Part shown: positions 1 through 7,951 of the stretch, piece by piece
How positions within the stretch are numbered: position 1 is the stretch's first letter
Layout of the letters: each line of letters begins with the position of its first letter
Assembly: GCA_029247025.1 (NCBI GenBank)
Contig: JAQWLZ010000069.1
Location: 1 to 37,456 of the forward strand
Origin: Alphaproteobacteria bacterium
GTDB taxonomy: Bacteria > Pseudomonadota > Alphaproteobacteria > TMED109
DNA length: 37,456 nucleotides
Direction: 5' to 3'
Notes under the pieces: model-generated
What the model was told of the DNA's origin: nothing
The model's database searches: none
Seen by the model: the letters and a program-made list of their open reading frames with translations, nothing else
Translations under genes and position numbers: made by a program

Positions 1-366
1 AGGTACTGGTATTTCTTTTAGTCTCCAAACCTTATCTTTAAGGTTTATGTAATATAAATTATCTCCTTCTAATGCAGTAATATATGCTTTAGTTAAGTCT
101 TGATTATAAAAAATATGATGTAGAACTAAGCTTGGGTCTATAGGAATATTAGATAATATTTTTCCATAGTCTTCACTATTTTTATCGAGCTCTATAATTG
201 CTATACCTTCTTCTCTTCCTTTAACTTTAGATAGAGATAAACTATCAAGAGATTCTGGTGCCTTAGTTTCCCAATTTAAAATTGCAAGACGTTCTGCATT
301 AGCTAATTTTTGTAATAAAATTATCAATAATAAGTTAAAAATAAATATCTTTATTATAATTTTCAT
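1..366 (-). CDS. Secreted beta-propeller-like protein, N-terminal part (runs off the window)
   Basis: The first 122 residues are visible and the gene continues beyond base 1. The start is the ATG at 364-366. A hydrophobic stretch at about residues 2-20 ends in LANA, which looks like a signal peptide, so the product is probably periplasmic or secreted. The mature part contains REEGIAIIELDKNSEDYGK, then LHHIFYNQDLTKAYIT and LYYINLKDK. This alternation of short beta strands resembles the first blade of a seven-bladed propeller of the YncE/lactonase or SBP56 (selenium-binding / methanethiol oxidase) type. That assignment rests on general resemblance only. No strong Shine-Dalgarno sequence precedes the ATG. 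Confidence 0.5.
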   Translation of the reverse strand, partial: MKIIIKIFIFNLLLIILLQKLANAERLAILNWETKAPESLDSLSLSKVKGREEGIAIIELDKNSEDYGKILSNIPIDPSLVLHHIFYNQDLTKAYITALEGDNLYYINLKDKVWRLKEIPVP

Positions 367-445
367 TAGGATGCCTATTACATACTTTGCTAGTCTCTAT
401 TAAATGTGAATAAATAGCAACATTCTTCGGCAGTAATTGTAAAAT

Positions 446-555
446 TTATTTATGTTTTAATTTGATACCTTTTTCAATATCTTCATGGTCGTCAAATAAA
501 ATATGGTTCTTGCTTAATAACCCATTTTTCTAAAAGAAGAATTATTAAAAAAAGT
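446..555 (-). pseudogene. Decayed 3' fragment of a paralogue of the small membrane protein at 1347-1721
   Basis: Read on the minus strand, this segment gives LFLIILLLEKWVIK and, after a one-base frame change, DDHEDIEKGIKLKHK followed by TAA. The intact protein at 1347-1721 ends in PLLFIPILEKLVTK and GDHEDIKKDINLKHK. The two loci share the exact 15-mer AATATCTTCATGGTC at 476-490 and 1377-1391. An in-frame TGA, the frameshift and another stop just upstream make the fragment non-coding. The N-terminal two thirds cannot be recognised in the bases up to 672. The remnant and the intact copy lie in the same orientation on either side of ibpA. Confidence 0.75.
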
Positions 556-590
556 TATATTTAACCAAGTTTACAAAAGGAATGCTAAAT

Positions 591-613
591 AAATAAGCAT
601 TATGTGCTTATTT
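591..613. repeat. Short inverted repeat (9-bp stem, 5-nt loop)
   Basis: AAATAAGCA at 591-599 is the exact reverse complement of TGCTTATTT at 605-613. No clear run of T follows on either strand, so it may be a weak terminator, a processing hairpin or a chance feature of AT-rich DNA. Apart from this repeat and the decayed gene fragment, I see nothing coding in the 367-672 gap. Confidence 0.4.
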
Positions 614-672
614 TATATTTTAATATGATATTTAAACTGATTCGATCTAAACTATAAAAGCTATAGTAATTA

Positions 673-696
673 AGGGAGGTAAGTAATTACCTCCCT
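673..696 (-). terminator. Probable terminator hairpin behind ibpA
   Basis: AGGGAGGTAA at 673-682 is exactly complementary to TTACCTCCCT at 687-696 with the loop GTAA, a perfect 10-bp GC-containing stem in very AT-rich DNA. It lies about 10 bases beyond the ibpA stop codon. The T-tract on the minus strand is poor (TTAATTACTATAG), so it may act as an RNA 3'-end protector as well as a terminator. Confidence 0.55.
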
Positions 697-706
697 CTAA
701 ATTATT

Positions 707-1186
707 TTACTTAGAAATATGCCCATCAATAGTCTTTGAGGCACTATCAAGAAATTTCTTGAATGTATTTCCTGTTTTAATTTCTATATTTTTAGGCTTA
801 AGTTCCTCTGGAAGTTTGCGTTCTAAATGTACTTGCAATATTCCATTTTGCATTCCTGCTCCTGTTACTTCCACATATTCCGCAAGCCTGAAGGTTCTTC
901 TAAATGGGCGATTTGCAATACCACGATGAACATATTGGGAATTTTTCTCGTCTTTATTTCCTGTTATAGTTAAGATTCCATTTTCTAGACTTATTGAAAG
1001 GTTTTTTTCATCAAAACCTGCAACAGCCAATTCAATAGTATAATTATCTTTACCATTTGAGTGAATATTATATGGTGGGTAGTTATCAGTAACTTCATTC
1101 ATTTTCACCATACTATCAAAAATATTTTCTAAATGGTCAAATCCTATAGAATGACGGTAAAAAGGTGTTAAATCAAATGTATTCAT
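707..1186 (-). CDS. ibpA: Small heat-shock protein, Hsp20 / IbpA type
   Basis: This is a cytoplasmic ATP-independent holdase that binds unfolding proteins and passes them to the DnaK/ClpB machinery. The chosen start gives a 159-residue protein beginning MNTFDLTPFYRHSIGFDH, the typical IbpA opening. A longer reading from 1237 adds 17 residues that do not fit the family. GGAGGG at 1195-1200 lies 8 bases upstream of this ATG and decides the start. The alpha-crystallin domain spans roughly residues 36-130. It includes the ELAVAGFDEKNLSISLENG strand pair and the terminal NGILQVHLERKLPEE segment typical of this class. A heat-shock promoter and a structured leader precede the gene, and a strong hairpin follows it. 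Confidence 0.93.
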   Translation of the reverse strand: MNTFDLTPFYRHSIGFDHLENIFDSMVKMNEVTDNYPPYNIHSNGKDNYTIELAVAGFDEKNLSISLENGILTITGNKDEKNSQYVHRGIANRPFRRTFRLAEYVEVTGAGMQNGILQVHLERKLPEELKPKNIEIKTGNTFKKFLDSASKTIDGHISK

Positions 1187-1300
1187 TTTATTTGCCCTCC
1201 TTTGAGCGACTAATATTGAAAGCCCTAATATTGGCACTTTCTATTAATAAATATCTAATATAAATTAGATTGCTGAAGATGATCCAATAGGCATCATCTA
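1187..1300 (-). promoter_or_regulatory. Candidate ROSE-like RNA thermometer in the ibpA leader
   Basis: The predicted leader of about 114 nt can fold into successive hairpins. The first is at 1277-1299, a 9-bp stem with one bulge and a UAUU loop. The second is at 1253-1270, a 7-bp stem AUCUAAU/AUUAGAU with a 4-nt loop. A weaker element contains two AAUAUU copies. The last is a short hairpin in which CGCUC (minus strand, 1204-1208) faces GAGGG of the Shine-Dalgarno sequence across an AAAG loop. The motif UCGCU at 1205-1209 fits the U(U/C)GCU signature of ROSE elements, and the G opposite G in the stem is also a ROSE trait. ROSE elements are known to control small heat-shock genes in alphaproteobacteria. 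The folding was done by eye. Confidence 0.5.
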
Positions 1301-1306
1301 TCAAAT

Positions 1307-1335
1307 ATATGGTGATTATTATTAGTTTTTACAAG
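1307..1335 (-). promoter_or_regulatory. Sigma-32 (RpoH)-type promoter of ibpA
   Basis: On the minus strand CTTGTAA (1329-1335) is followed after 14 bases by CACCATAT (1307-1314). The RpoH consensus is CTTGAAA, a spacer of about 11-16 bases, then CCCCATNT, so each box differs by one base. The predicted transcript would start near 1300, right before the first hairpin of the leader. Confidence 0.7.
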
Positions 1336-1346
1336 AGTAGAAAATA

Positions 1347-1721
1347 CTATTTATGTTTTAGATTTATATCTTTTTTAATATCTTCATGGTCACCAGTAAC
1401 TATATGATGTTGACTTTTTGTAACTAGTTTTTCTAAAATTGGAATAAAGAGTAGGGGTATAATGCCTCCTAAAGCAATCCCAAAAACTGCTGATCGCAGG
1501 TGAGGGTCTACTAATGATGCTATTATATCTGCAATAATATGAGATAGTGCTGCACCAATAATTCCAGCTATGTAGCCATTAGAAATTATTTTGAAAAATC
1601 TATTTATACTCCATCCAGTATAGTAACCAATAAGCATAATAGAGGAGTGAACAAAGCCGAAGGCAAGTCCTTTTAAATGAGCATTTTCATTATAAAGCCA
1701 AACTTCTAATAAATGTTCCAA
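1347..1721 (-). CDS. Small membrane protein of unknown function
   Basis: A 124-residue protein with about three hydrophobic segments (roughly residues 18-36, 48-70 and 76-96) and a charged, His/Asp/Lys-rich tail. The start is a TTG at 1719-1721, preceded by an AAGG element. The first internal ATG (residue 29) would cut into the first membrane segment. Conserved-looking features are HSSIMLIGYYTGW, GYIAGIIGAALSHIIAD and the Gly-rich third helix. I do not recognise the family. A frameshifted copy of its C-terminus lies at 446-555 on the other side of ibpA. It has its own start region, so it need not be co-transcribed with ibpA, whose promoter lies in the gap between them. Confidence 0.7.
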   Translation of the reverse strand: MEHLLEVWLYNENAHLKGLAFGFVHSSIMLIGYYTGWSINRFFKIISNGYIAGIIGAALSHIIADIIASLVDPHLRSAVFGIALGGIIPLLFIPILEKLVTKSQHHIVTGDHEDIKKDINLKHK

Positions 1722-1751
1722 ATTAATTTACCTTATAACTTATAGATATAG

Positions 1752-1757
1752 TATAAT
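1752..1757 (+). promoter_or_regulatory. Putative -10 box for the CoA-transferase operon
   Basis: A perfect TATAAT lies 34 bases before the ATG at 1792. The -35 region is weak (TTACCT near 1728-1733, about 18 bases upstream). In DNA this AT-rich, the match is only suggestive. Confidence 0.35.
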
Positions 1758-1791
1758 ATTGAAATTAATATTTTAAGGTATTTATATAGGT

Positions 1792-2970
1792 ATGAATGAA
1801 GCATTACAAGGACTTAAGTTAATAGATCTTACTAGGGTGAGGTCTGGACCTTCAGCTGTTAGGCAATTTGCTGATTGGGGAGCAGATGTTATAAAAGTTG
1901 AAACACCAGATAGTGTTGATGGAAGTGAAGATTTAGGAGGAAGAAGAGATGGGTCTGATTTTCAAAATTTACATAGAAATAAACGAAGTATTACTCTTAA
2001 TTTAAAGAATAAAGGTGGACTAAACATATTTAAAGAATTGATTAAGAATGCTGATATTTTAGTTGAAAATTTTAGACCAAATGTAAAAAAAAGACTTGGT
2101 ATAGACTATGAAACTTTAGAAGAACTAAACCCTCGTCTTATTTATGCTAGTATTTCTGGTTTTGGGCAGAGTGGTCCATATTCTAACCTTCCAGGTTTTG
2201 ATCAGGTAGCTCAGGGAATGGGTGGTTTAATGTCAGTTACTGGCCATCATGGTAAAGGTCCTCTAAGAGTAGGGATTCCTGTTGCTGATTTGAGTGCAGG
2301 TTTGCATTGTGCTTTGGGGATATTAACTGCTCTTTATGAAAGAGAAAAATCTGGCCATGGTCAATGTGTTAGCGCTTCATTATTAGAATCACAAATAGCA
2401 ATGCTAGATTTTCAGGCTTCAAGATTTTTAGTTTCAAATGAAATTGCAGGACAGACAGGAAATGATCATCCTACTATGTCACCCATGGGCACGTATCAAA
2501 CTTCTAATGGGTATATTAATATTGCTTCAACTGGAGAAGCAATGTGGAGAAGATTATGTAAAACGTTAAATATTAAAGATGCTCTTGATGATAAAGATTT
2601 TGAAGATGATTCTGCTCGTACTAAAAATAGAATTAAATTAACTTCTGTTATAACAAAAGCACTATCTCAAGATACTAAAGAAATATGGATTAAAAAGCTT
2701 AATGAAGCGAGTATACCATGTGGTCCAATTAATAATATAGAAGAAGTCTTTAATGATCCTCAAGTTATACACTCTAACATTGCTGAATCTGTTGAACATC
2801 CAATTTTAGGTAAAATAAAATTAGTAGGACAAGCTATTAAATTAAGTAGGACTCCTAGTAAATTAAAAAAAGCAGCACCTCAAAAAGGTGAACATACTAA
2901 AGAAGTTTTAATTGAACTTGGATATAGTGAAGATGATATAAAAAATTTAAAAATGGAGAATATTATATGA
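1792..2970 (+). CDS. Class III CoA-transferase (CaiB/BaiF family)
   Basis: Moves CoA between carboxylic acids in the cytoplasm; the substrate is unknown. At 392 residues it has normal family length. The N-terminal LTRVRSGPSAVRQFADWGAD and VENFRPNVKKRLGIDYETL segments are classic for the family. The likely nucleophile is Asp166 in GIPVADLSAG, the position that forms an aspartyl-CoA thioester in formyl-CoA transferase. PGFDQVAQGMGGLMSVTG is the other conserved core motif. The stop overlaps the next start by 4 bp (ATGA), so the two genes are translationally coupled. With the hydratase-like and hydrolase genes that follow, it suggests breakdown of a specific organic acid as its CoA ester. Confidence 0.88.
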   Translation: MNEALQGLKLIDLTRVRSGPSAVRQFADWGADVIKVETPDSVDGSEDLGGRRDGSDFQNLHRNKRSITLNLKNKGGLNIFKELIKNADILVENFRPNVKKRLGIDYETLEELNPRLIYASISGFGQSGPYSNLPGFDQVAQGMGGLMSVTGHHGKGPLRVGIPVADLSAGLHCALGILTALYEREKSGHGQCVSASLLESQIAMLDFQASRFLVSNEIAGQTGNDHPTMSPMGTYQTSNGYINIASTGEAMWRRLCKTLNIKDALDDKDFEDDSARTKNRIKLTSVITKALSQDTKEIWIKKLNEASIPCGPINNIEEVFNDPQVIHSNIAESVEHPILGKIKLVGQAIKLSRTPSKLKKAAPQKGEHTKEVLIELGYSEDDIKNLKMENII

Positions 2971-3761
2971 GTAATAGTGTTATATTAGGTGATATAAATT
3001 CTTATATAGAAGATAATATTGGATATATCATTTTAGATAATCCCAATAAATTAAATGCAATATCATTATCTATGTGGGAAAAAATAGGAACTTCCCTTAT
3101 TAAATTTGAAGACGATAAAAATTTAAGATGTATAGTGCTGCGAGGTAAAGGAAATAAATCTTTCTCTGCAGGAGCAGATATTTCTGAATTTAATGATAAT
3201 AGATCTAGGGAAAAAGCTGTATTAAAATACGATAATGTTTCAAAAAATACACTTGATAGGATTCAAAAATTTTCTAAACCTACAATCGCTCTTATAGATG
3301 GTTATTGTATAGGGGGAGGGTTAGCAACTGCATTATCTTGCGATTTAAGGCTTGCTTCTGAAAAAAGCACTTTTGCAATTCCTGCTGCAAAATTAGGCCT
3401 AGCTTATGACTATTTAGGTATTAAAAGGTTGAGAGAAATTGTTGGCCCAGCACGAGCTAAATATATATTTTATACAGCAAGACAATTCTCATCTAATGAA
3501 GCACTACAAATTGGAATTATAGAGGAAGTATTTAAAAATGACAGTTTTAGTTTAGATGTTATGTCCGTTTTGAATTCAATTAATAATAATGCTCCATTAA
3601 CTATTTCTTCAGCAAAATTAGCAATAGATGCAGATCCATTGGATGATGAAATGTTAAAAAAGTGTAAAGAGTTAGAGCGTATTTGTTTTTCAAGTAAAGA
3701 CTATGAAGAGGGACGTTTAGCTTTTTCTGAAAAAAGAAAGCCTATATTTAAAGGTCATTAA
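2967..3761 (+). CDS. Enoyl-CoA hydratase/isomerase-family protein lacking the usual catalytic glutamates
   Basis: A 264-residue crotonase-fold protein. The CoA-binding oxyanion-hole segments are intact: SFSAGADISEF at about 65-75 and IDGYCIGGGLATALSCDLRLA at about 110-130. The two acid/base glutamates of classical enoyl-CoA hydratase are absent. The segment is FAIPAAKLGLAYDYLG instead of PEI..G, and GPARAKYIFYTARQFS stands where the second Glu would be. It is therefore unlikely to be a standard beta-oxidation hydratase and may be an isomerase, hydrolase or decarboxylase of the superfamily. It starts inside the CoA-transferase stop and probably acts on that enzyme's product. Confidence 0.82.
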   Translation: MSNSVILGDINSYIEDNIGYIILDNPNKLNAISLSMWEKIGTSLIKFEDDKNLRCIVLRGKGNKSFSAGADISEFNDNRSREKAVLKYDNVSKNTLDRIQKFSKPTIALIDGYCIGGGLATALSCDLRLASEKSTFAIPAAKLGLAYDYLGIKRLREIVGPARAKYIFYTARQFSSNEALQIGIIEEVFKNDSFSLDVMSVLNSINNNAPLTISSAKLAIDADPLDDEMLKKCKELERICFSSKDYEEGRLAFSEKRKPIFKGH

Positions 3762-3779
3762 TAATTTAGAGATGTATAA

Positions 3780-4646
3780 ATGCCATATATAAAGTCAAAT
3801 AAAGTCAAATTGTATTATGAAGAAACTGGAGAAGGTTATCCAATAATATTTGTACATGAATTTGGTTCAGATCTAAGGGAATGGGAACAACAAGTCCGAT
3901 ACTTTTCTAGAGAGTATAAATGTATAACCTTTAATGCACGAGGTTATCCACCTTCTGAAGTGCCAAGAGACTTTAAGCAATATGGATATAAATATTCAGT
4001 TGATGATATAGCTAATTTAATGAATAAATTAAATATCAATAAGGCTCATATTATTGGTTTAAGTATGGGGGCGTATGCTGCATTACTATTTGGGTTAAAA
4101 TATAAAAAAATGGCAAAGTCATTAATAATAGCTGGAGTTGGTTCAGGAGCAATGCCTCAACATAGAAAAAGTTTTTACTCTATGGCTAATGAATTAGCGG
4201 ATAACTTTATAAAGAAAGGTTCAAAAAAAACAGCAAGTATTATAAGTAATACAGGCTCTAGAATACAATTAAAAAATAAAGACATAAGGGGATGGCTTGA
4301 ATTTAGAAAGCATCTTGAAGAGCATTCTAATATAGGAAGTGCTTTAACTATGCAACAATATCAGGCATTAAGACCTTCATTAATGGATTTTGAAGGTGAA
4401 TTTAAGAAAATGAATATTCCAGTACTATTAGCAGTTGGAGATGAAGATGAGTTATGTTTAGAGATAAATATATACTTAAAAAGACAAATAAAAACCTCGG
4501 GATTATGGATATGTCCTAGGACTGGTCATGCAATAAATTTAGAAGAACCAGCAGCATTTAATAGAGAAGTTCAAAATTTTCTTTCTACGGTTGAAAGAGG
4601 TAATTGGCTTAAAAGGGATAAAGTAAGTATAAAAGATATAAATTGA
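3780..4646 (+). CDS. Alpha/beta hydrolase
   Basis: A 288-residue soluble hydrolase. The nucleophile elbow GLSMG at 93-97 gives Ser95. The acid is probably Asp221 or Asp223 in VGDEDELC, and the base is His250 in RTGHAINLEEPAAF. The oxyanion segment is HEFGSDLREWEQQ at about 26-38. The enzyme resembles 3-oxoadipate enol-lactonase and similar hydrolases, but the substrate cannot be read from the sequence. It follows the hydratase-like gene by 18 bases and very likely belongs to the same operon. The 10-base unit AAAGTCAAAT occurs twice in tandem near codons 5-10, a small in-frame duplication or coincidence. Confidence 0.85.
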   Translation: MPYIKSNKVKLYYEETGEGYPIIFVHEFGSDLREWEQQVRYFSREYKCITFNARGYPPSEVPRDFKQYGYKYSVDDIANLMNKLNINKAHIIGLSMGAYAALLFGLKYKKMAKSLIIAGVGSGAMPQHRKSFYSMANELADNFIKKGSKKTASIISNTGSRIQLKNKDIRGWLEFRKHLEEHSNIGSALTMQQYQALRPSLMDFEGEFKKMNIPVLLAVGDEDELCLEINIYLKRQIKTSGLWICPRTGHAINLEEPAAFNREVQNFLSTVERGNWLKRDKVSIKDIN

Positions 4647-4705
4647 TAATGATAAATACGTCATTAGGTTGCTTTTTAAATTAAGTATAATAATTGGAAT
4701 AAGAT

Positions 4706-5428
4706 ATGAGTGAATTAATTTTGGTGCGTCATGGACAAAGTATATGGAATCTTCAAAATCGTTTTACTGGATGGTATGATGTAGAACTATCTGAAAATGG
4801 TTTATTAGAGGCTAAAAAAGCAGGGGAATTATTAGTAAAAAATAATATTAGAATTGATTTTGCTTATACTTCTTATTTAAAAAGAGCTAATAGCACTTTA
4901 GAAATTCTCTTAGAGAATATGAATTTAGAAAATATGGATTATACAAGGTCTTGGGAGCTTAATGAGAGGCATTACGGGAGTTTAACAGGATTAAATAAAT
5001 CTGAAATGAAAGAAAAGTTGGGTGAAGAACAGATTAAAATTTATAGAAGGTCATGGGATATTGCTCCACCAGAATTAAATGAAGATAGTGAATTTAATCC
5101 TAGAAATGATTTAATATATAAAGACATTAGTTTTAACAATATTCCAAATACTGAATCATTAAAAGATACGTATGAAAGAGTGATCCCTTATTTTAACAAA
5201 AGTATTAAACCTAAAATATTAGATAGAAAAAATATAATTATAGCTGCTCATGGAAATTCATTACGGGCATTATGTAAATTATTATTTAATATCTCTAACG
5301 ATAAAATTAATGCATTAGAAATCCCTACAGGAAACCCTTTGCTAGTAGAGCTAGATTCTGATTTAAATTTTGTTGACGCTAATTATTTAGATATAACAAG
5401 AGCGCAAAATATTATAATAAATCAATAA
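4706..5428 (+). CDS. gpmA: 2,3-bisphosphoglycerate-dependent phosphoglycerate mutase
   Basis: Interconverts 3- and 2-phosphoglycerate in glycolysis and gluconeogenesis in the cytoplasm. The family signature LVRHGQSIWN carries the phosphohistidine His9, followed by the typical NRFTGWYDVELSENG segment. Glu87 in ELNERHYG and His182 in AAHGNSLRAL complete the active site. The length, 240 residues, fits the dimeric/tetrameric dPGM family, and the insert with YRRSWDIAPPEL is also characteristic. It lies 59 bases downstream of the hydrolase with a TATAAT at 4686-4691, so it may have its own promoter. It converges with acuI, with only 5 bases between the stop codons. Confidence 0.93.
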   Translation: MSELILVRHGQSIWNLQNRFTGWYDVELSENGLLEAKKAGELLVKNNIRIDFAYTSYLKRANSTLEILLENMNLENMDYTRSWELNERHYGSLTGLNKSEMKEKLGEEQIKIYRRSWDIAPPELNEDSEFNPRNDLIYKDISFNNIPNTESLKDTYERVIPYFNKSIKPKILDRKNIIIAAHGNSLRALCKLLFNISNDKINALEIPTGNPLLVELDSDLNFVDANYLDITRAQNIIINQ

Positions 5429-5433
5429 AAGTA

Positions 5434-6420
5434 TTAGCTATTAACATCAACAATAATTCTACCGTGCGTTTTTCCTGATAGCATATTATGAGTTGAATCT
5501 ACTACTTCTGATAATGGAATAGTGCTAATCATTTCATTCAATTGATCCATATTTAAATCACTAGCTAATCTATCCCAAGCAGTTATTCTATCCTTTAAAG
5601 GACAATAGACACTATCAACGCCCGCAAGAGTAACTCCTCGCAAAATAAAAGGCATAACAGTTGATGGCAAATCAAATCCTTGCGCTAAACCGCATGCAGC
5701 AACTGTACCTCCATATTTTAGAGAAGCGCAAATATTTGCAAGAGTATGACTACCTACAGAATCGATAGCACCAGCCCATCGTTCTTTATTTAAAGGTCTC
5801 CCTTTTTCAGAGAGTTCATTACGGTTAATAATATTGCTTGCTCCAAGTGATTTTAAGTATTCTGAGTGTTCTTCTCTTCCAGATGATGCGCAAATATTAT
5901 ATCCTAGTTTTGATAATAAGGATATTGCAACACTTCCTACACCGCCAGTAGCTCCAGTTACTAATATTTCTCCTTTATCAGGGGTAATACCGTTGTTTTC
6001 AAGAGCCATTATACATAACATAGCAGTATAACCAGCTGTACCAATAGCCATTGCTTGCTTTGAGGTAAATTCTTTTGGCATATGTACTAACCAATCACCG
6101 TTTACGCGTGCTTTTTGGGATAAACCTCCCCAATACTTTTCTCCGACTCCGAAACCATTTAGGATTACCTTATCACCAGTTTTAAAATTATTATTTGAGC
6201 TTTCTTCTACTGTTCCAGCAAAGTCTATTCCTGGAACCATTGGAAAGCTTTTAATTATAGGAGAAGAAGAAGTTATTGCTAATGAGTCTTTATAATTTAT
6301 AGTTGAATAATCAACTTTAACAAGAACATCACCTTCTGGTAGTTGCGAAATATCTATTTCTTGTATTTCACCAGTAGCTTTTTGATCCTCTTCTTTATTT
6401 AAAACGAGAGCATTGAACAT
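5434..6420 (-). CDS. acuI: Acryloyl-CoA reductase (NADPH), YhdH/AcuI type
   Basis: A medium-chain dehydrogenase/reductase of 328 residues. AcuI-type enzymes reduce acryloyl-CoA to propionyl-CoA with NADPH, detoxifying acrylate formed from DMSP or 3-hydroxypropionate. Supporting segments are the MFNALVLNKEE start, VDYSTINYKDSLAIT, PGIDFAGTVE, the nucleotide-binding TGATGGVGSVAIS at about 155-167, ERWAGAIDSVGSHTLA and CGLAQGFDLPSTVMPFILRGVTLAGVDS in short overlapping stretches. The catalytic-zinc ligands of alcohol dehydrogenases are absent, as expected. It is monocistronic by appearance. The generic name YhdH/YhfP-family quinone oxidoreductase is the alternative annotation. Confidence 0.87.
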   Translation of the reverse strand: MFNALVLNKEEDQKATGEIQEIDISQLPEGDVLVKVDYSTINYKDSLAITSSSPIIKSFPMVPGIDFAGTVEESSNNNFKTGDKVILNGFGVGEKYWGGLSQKARVNGDWLVHMPKEFTSKQAMAIGTAGYTAMLCIMALENNGITPDKGEILVTGATGGVGSVAISLLSKLGYNICASSGREEHSEYLKSLGASNIINRNELSEKGRPLNKERWAGAIDSVGSHTLANICASLKYGGTVAACGLAQGFDLPSTVMPFILRGVTLAGVDSVYCPLKDRITAWDRLASDLNMDQLNEMISTIPLSEVVDSTHNMLSGKTHGRIIVDVNS

Positions 6421-6476
6421 TATAATTCCTTCATGGTAAATAATTTATTAAACTATTTTATATTTATTAAATAGAA

Positions 6477-6508
6477 TCACAAGGAATAAAATTAATTACT
6501 CCTCGTGA
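6477..6508 (-). terminator. Possible terminator hairpin behind aceA
   Basis: TCACAAGGA (6477-6485) pairs with TCCTCGTGA (6500-6508) with one A-C mismatch around a 14-nt AT-rich loop. On the minus strand it lies about 45 bases after the aceA stop and is followed by TTCTATTT. The stem is interrupted and the loop is large, so this is tentative. Confidence 0.35.
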
Positions 6509-6551
6509 TATTTGGGGAAATAAATTTATATTTAAAGTAAATTTAAATTTT

Positions 6552-7916
6552 TTAAAATTGATCTGATTCAGTTGAATCATCCATTGCTGTAGTAGCAGAC
6601 TGACCTCTTGTAACTGCATTAGATACAGCGTCAAAATAAGATACTCCTACTTCTCTCTGGTGTTTAGTTGCTGAATAACCATCTTTTTCAGCACCAAATT
6701 CTTTTTGTTGAAGTTCAGAATAGGCAGCCATACCATTTTCTTTATAAGCTTCTGCAAGTTTAAATGTTGAATAGTTTAGGTTATGAAATCCTGCTAAAGT
6801 TATAAATTGGAATTTATAACCCATTGCAGCTATTTCTTTTTGGAAGACTTTCATTTGAGCCTCATCTAAATGCTTTTTCCAGTTAAAAGATGGAGAACAA
6901 TTATATGCTAGCATTTGATCCGGATGTTCTTTTTTAAGAGCTTCTGCAAATTTTCTCGCTTCTGATAAATCTGGAGTAGCAGTCTCACACCATACTAAAT
7001 CAGCATAAGGAGCGTAAGCTATACCTCTTGCTATAGCACAGTCAATACCACCAGTCATTCTATAGAAACCTTCAGTAGTTCTCTCTCCAGTTAAAAACTT
7101 TTGATCTCTTTCATCTATGTCACTAGTAATTAATCTAGCTGCCTCAGCATCCGTTCTAGCCATTATTAATGTTGGTACACCCATTACATCTGCAGCTAGC
7201 CTAGCAGAATTAAGAGTTCTTTCAAAAGTTGCAGTAGGCACCAAAACTTTTCCACCTAAATGACCACATTTTTTCTCTGAAGCTAATTGATCTTCAAAAT
7301 GTACTGCTGCTGCCCCTGCTTCAATCATGGATTTCATTAGTTCAAAACAATTTAGTGGTCCGCCGAAACCAGCCTCCGCATCAGCAATAATTGGAAGATA
7401 AAAGTCAATATCAGTAGTATCTATATTTTCAAGTTTTTCCATATGCTGCACTTGATCTGCTCTCTGGAAAGCTAAATTAATTCTTTTAACTATATCGGGA
7501 ACGCTATTTACTGGATATAAACTTTGATCAGGATACATTTGGCCAGAACTATTAGCGTCAGCTGCTACTTGCCAACCTGATAAATATATAGCTTTTAATC
7601 CAGCTCTAGCTTGCTGAACAGCCATATTACCAGTATATGTTCCTAATGTTGCAACATAATCTTCTTTGTGCAGTAATTCCCATAATTTCTTTGAACCATT
7701 TTCTGCTAAAGTGTGTTTAATTTTGACAGAACCTTGAAGTTTTTTTACATCATCTAGAGTATAGTCTCTTTTTATAGTCGCCCAGCGATCATGTGCCCAT
7801 GATGGAACTTCCCACTCATTATTATCACTTGTCTTTGCAGTAACATTATCATTGTTGTGAGGATCATAAGTTGTATTTGTACTGGGAGATAGTCCTTCTA
7901 AGATTGTGTCGTCCAT
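6552..7916 (-). CDS. aceA: Isocitrate lyase
   Basis: Splits isocitrate into glyoxylate and succinate, the first committed step of the glyoxylate shunt. The 454-residue protein has the signature KKCGHLGGK with catalytic Cys217. [31 protein letters not shown] and [12 protein letters not shown] are the substrate and metal-binding segments (described in parts; roughly residues 90-120 and 175-186). About 35 residues at the N-terminus, rich in Asn, Thr and Asp, are poorly conserved. The C-terminal half contains [12 protein letters not shown] and the lid region. It is transcribed away from the ScfR-like regulator. No malate synthase is visible in this window. Confidence 0.96.
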   Translation of the reverse strand: MDDTILEGLSPSTNTTYDPHNNDNVTAKTSDNNEWEVPSWAHDRWATIKRDYTLDDVKKLQGSVKIKHTLAENGSKKLWELLHKEDYVATLGTYTGNMAVQQARAGLKAIYLSGWQVAADANSSGQMYPDQSLYPVNSVPDIVKRINLAFQRADQVQHMEKLENIDTTDIDFYLPIIADAEAGFGGPLNCFELMKSMIEAGAAAVHFEDQLASEKKCGHLGGKVLVPTATFERTLNSARLAADVMGVPTLIMARTDAEAARLITSDIDERDQKFLTGERTTEGFYRMTGGIDCAIARGIAYAPYADLVWCETATPDLSEARKFAEALKKEHPDQMLAYNCSPSFNWKKHLDEAQMKVFQKEIAAMGYKFQFITLAGFHNLNYSTFKLAEAYKENGMAAYSELQQKEFGAEKDGYSATKHQREVGVSYFDAVSNAVTRGQSATTAMDDSTESDQF

Positions 7917-7951
7917 TAATTTTATCCACTTATTTAATAGTTAATGTAATA

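Noticed and set aside
1187-1237. Longer N-terminus for IbpA starting at 1237
   Set aside because: The extra 17 residues do not match the family, and the GGAGGG ribosome site lies inside this extension, just before the ATG at 1186.
3789-3810. Tandem 10-base repeat AAAGTCAAAT as a regulatory repeat
   Set aside because: It lies inside the first codons of the hydrolase gene and has only two units, so it is more likely a coding coincidence.
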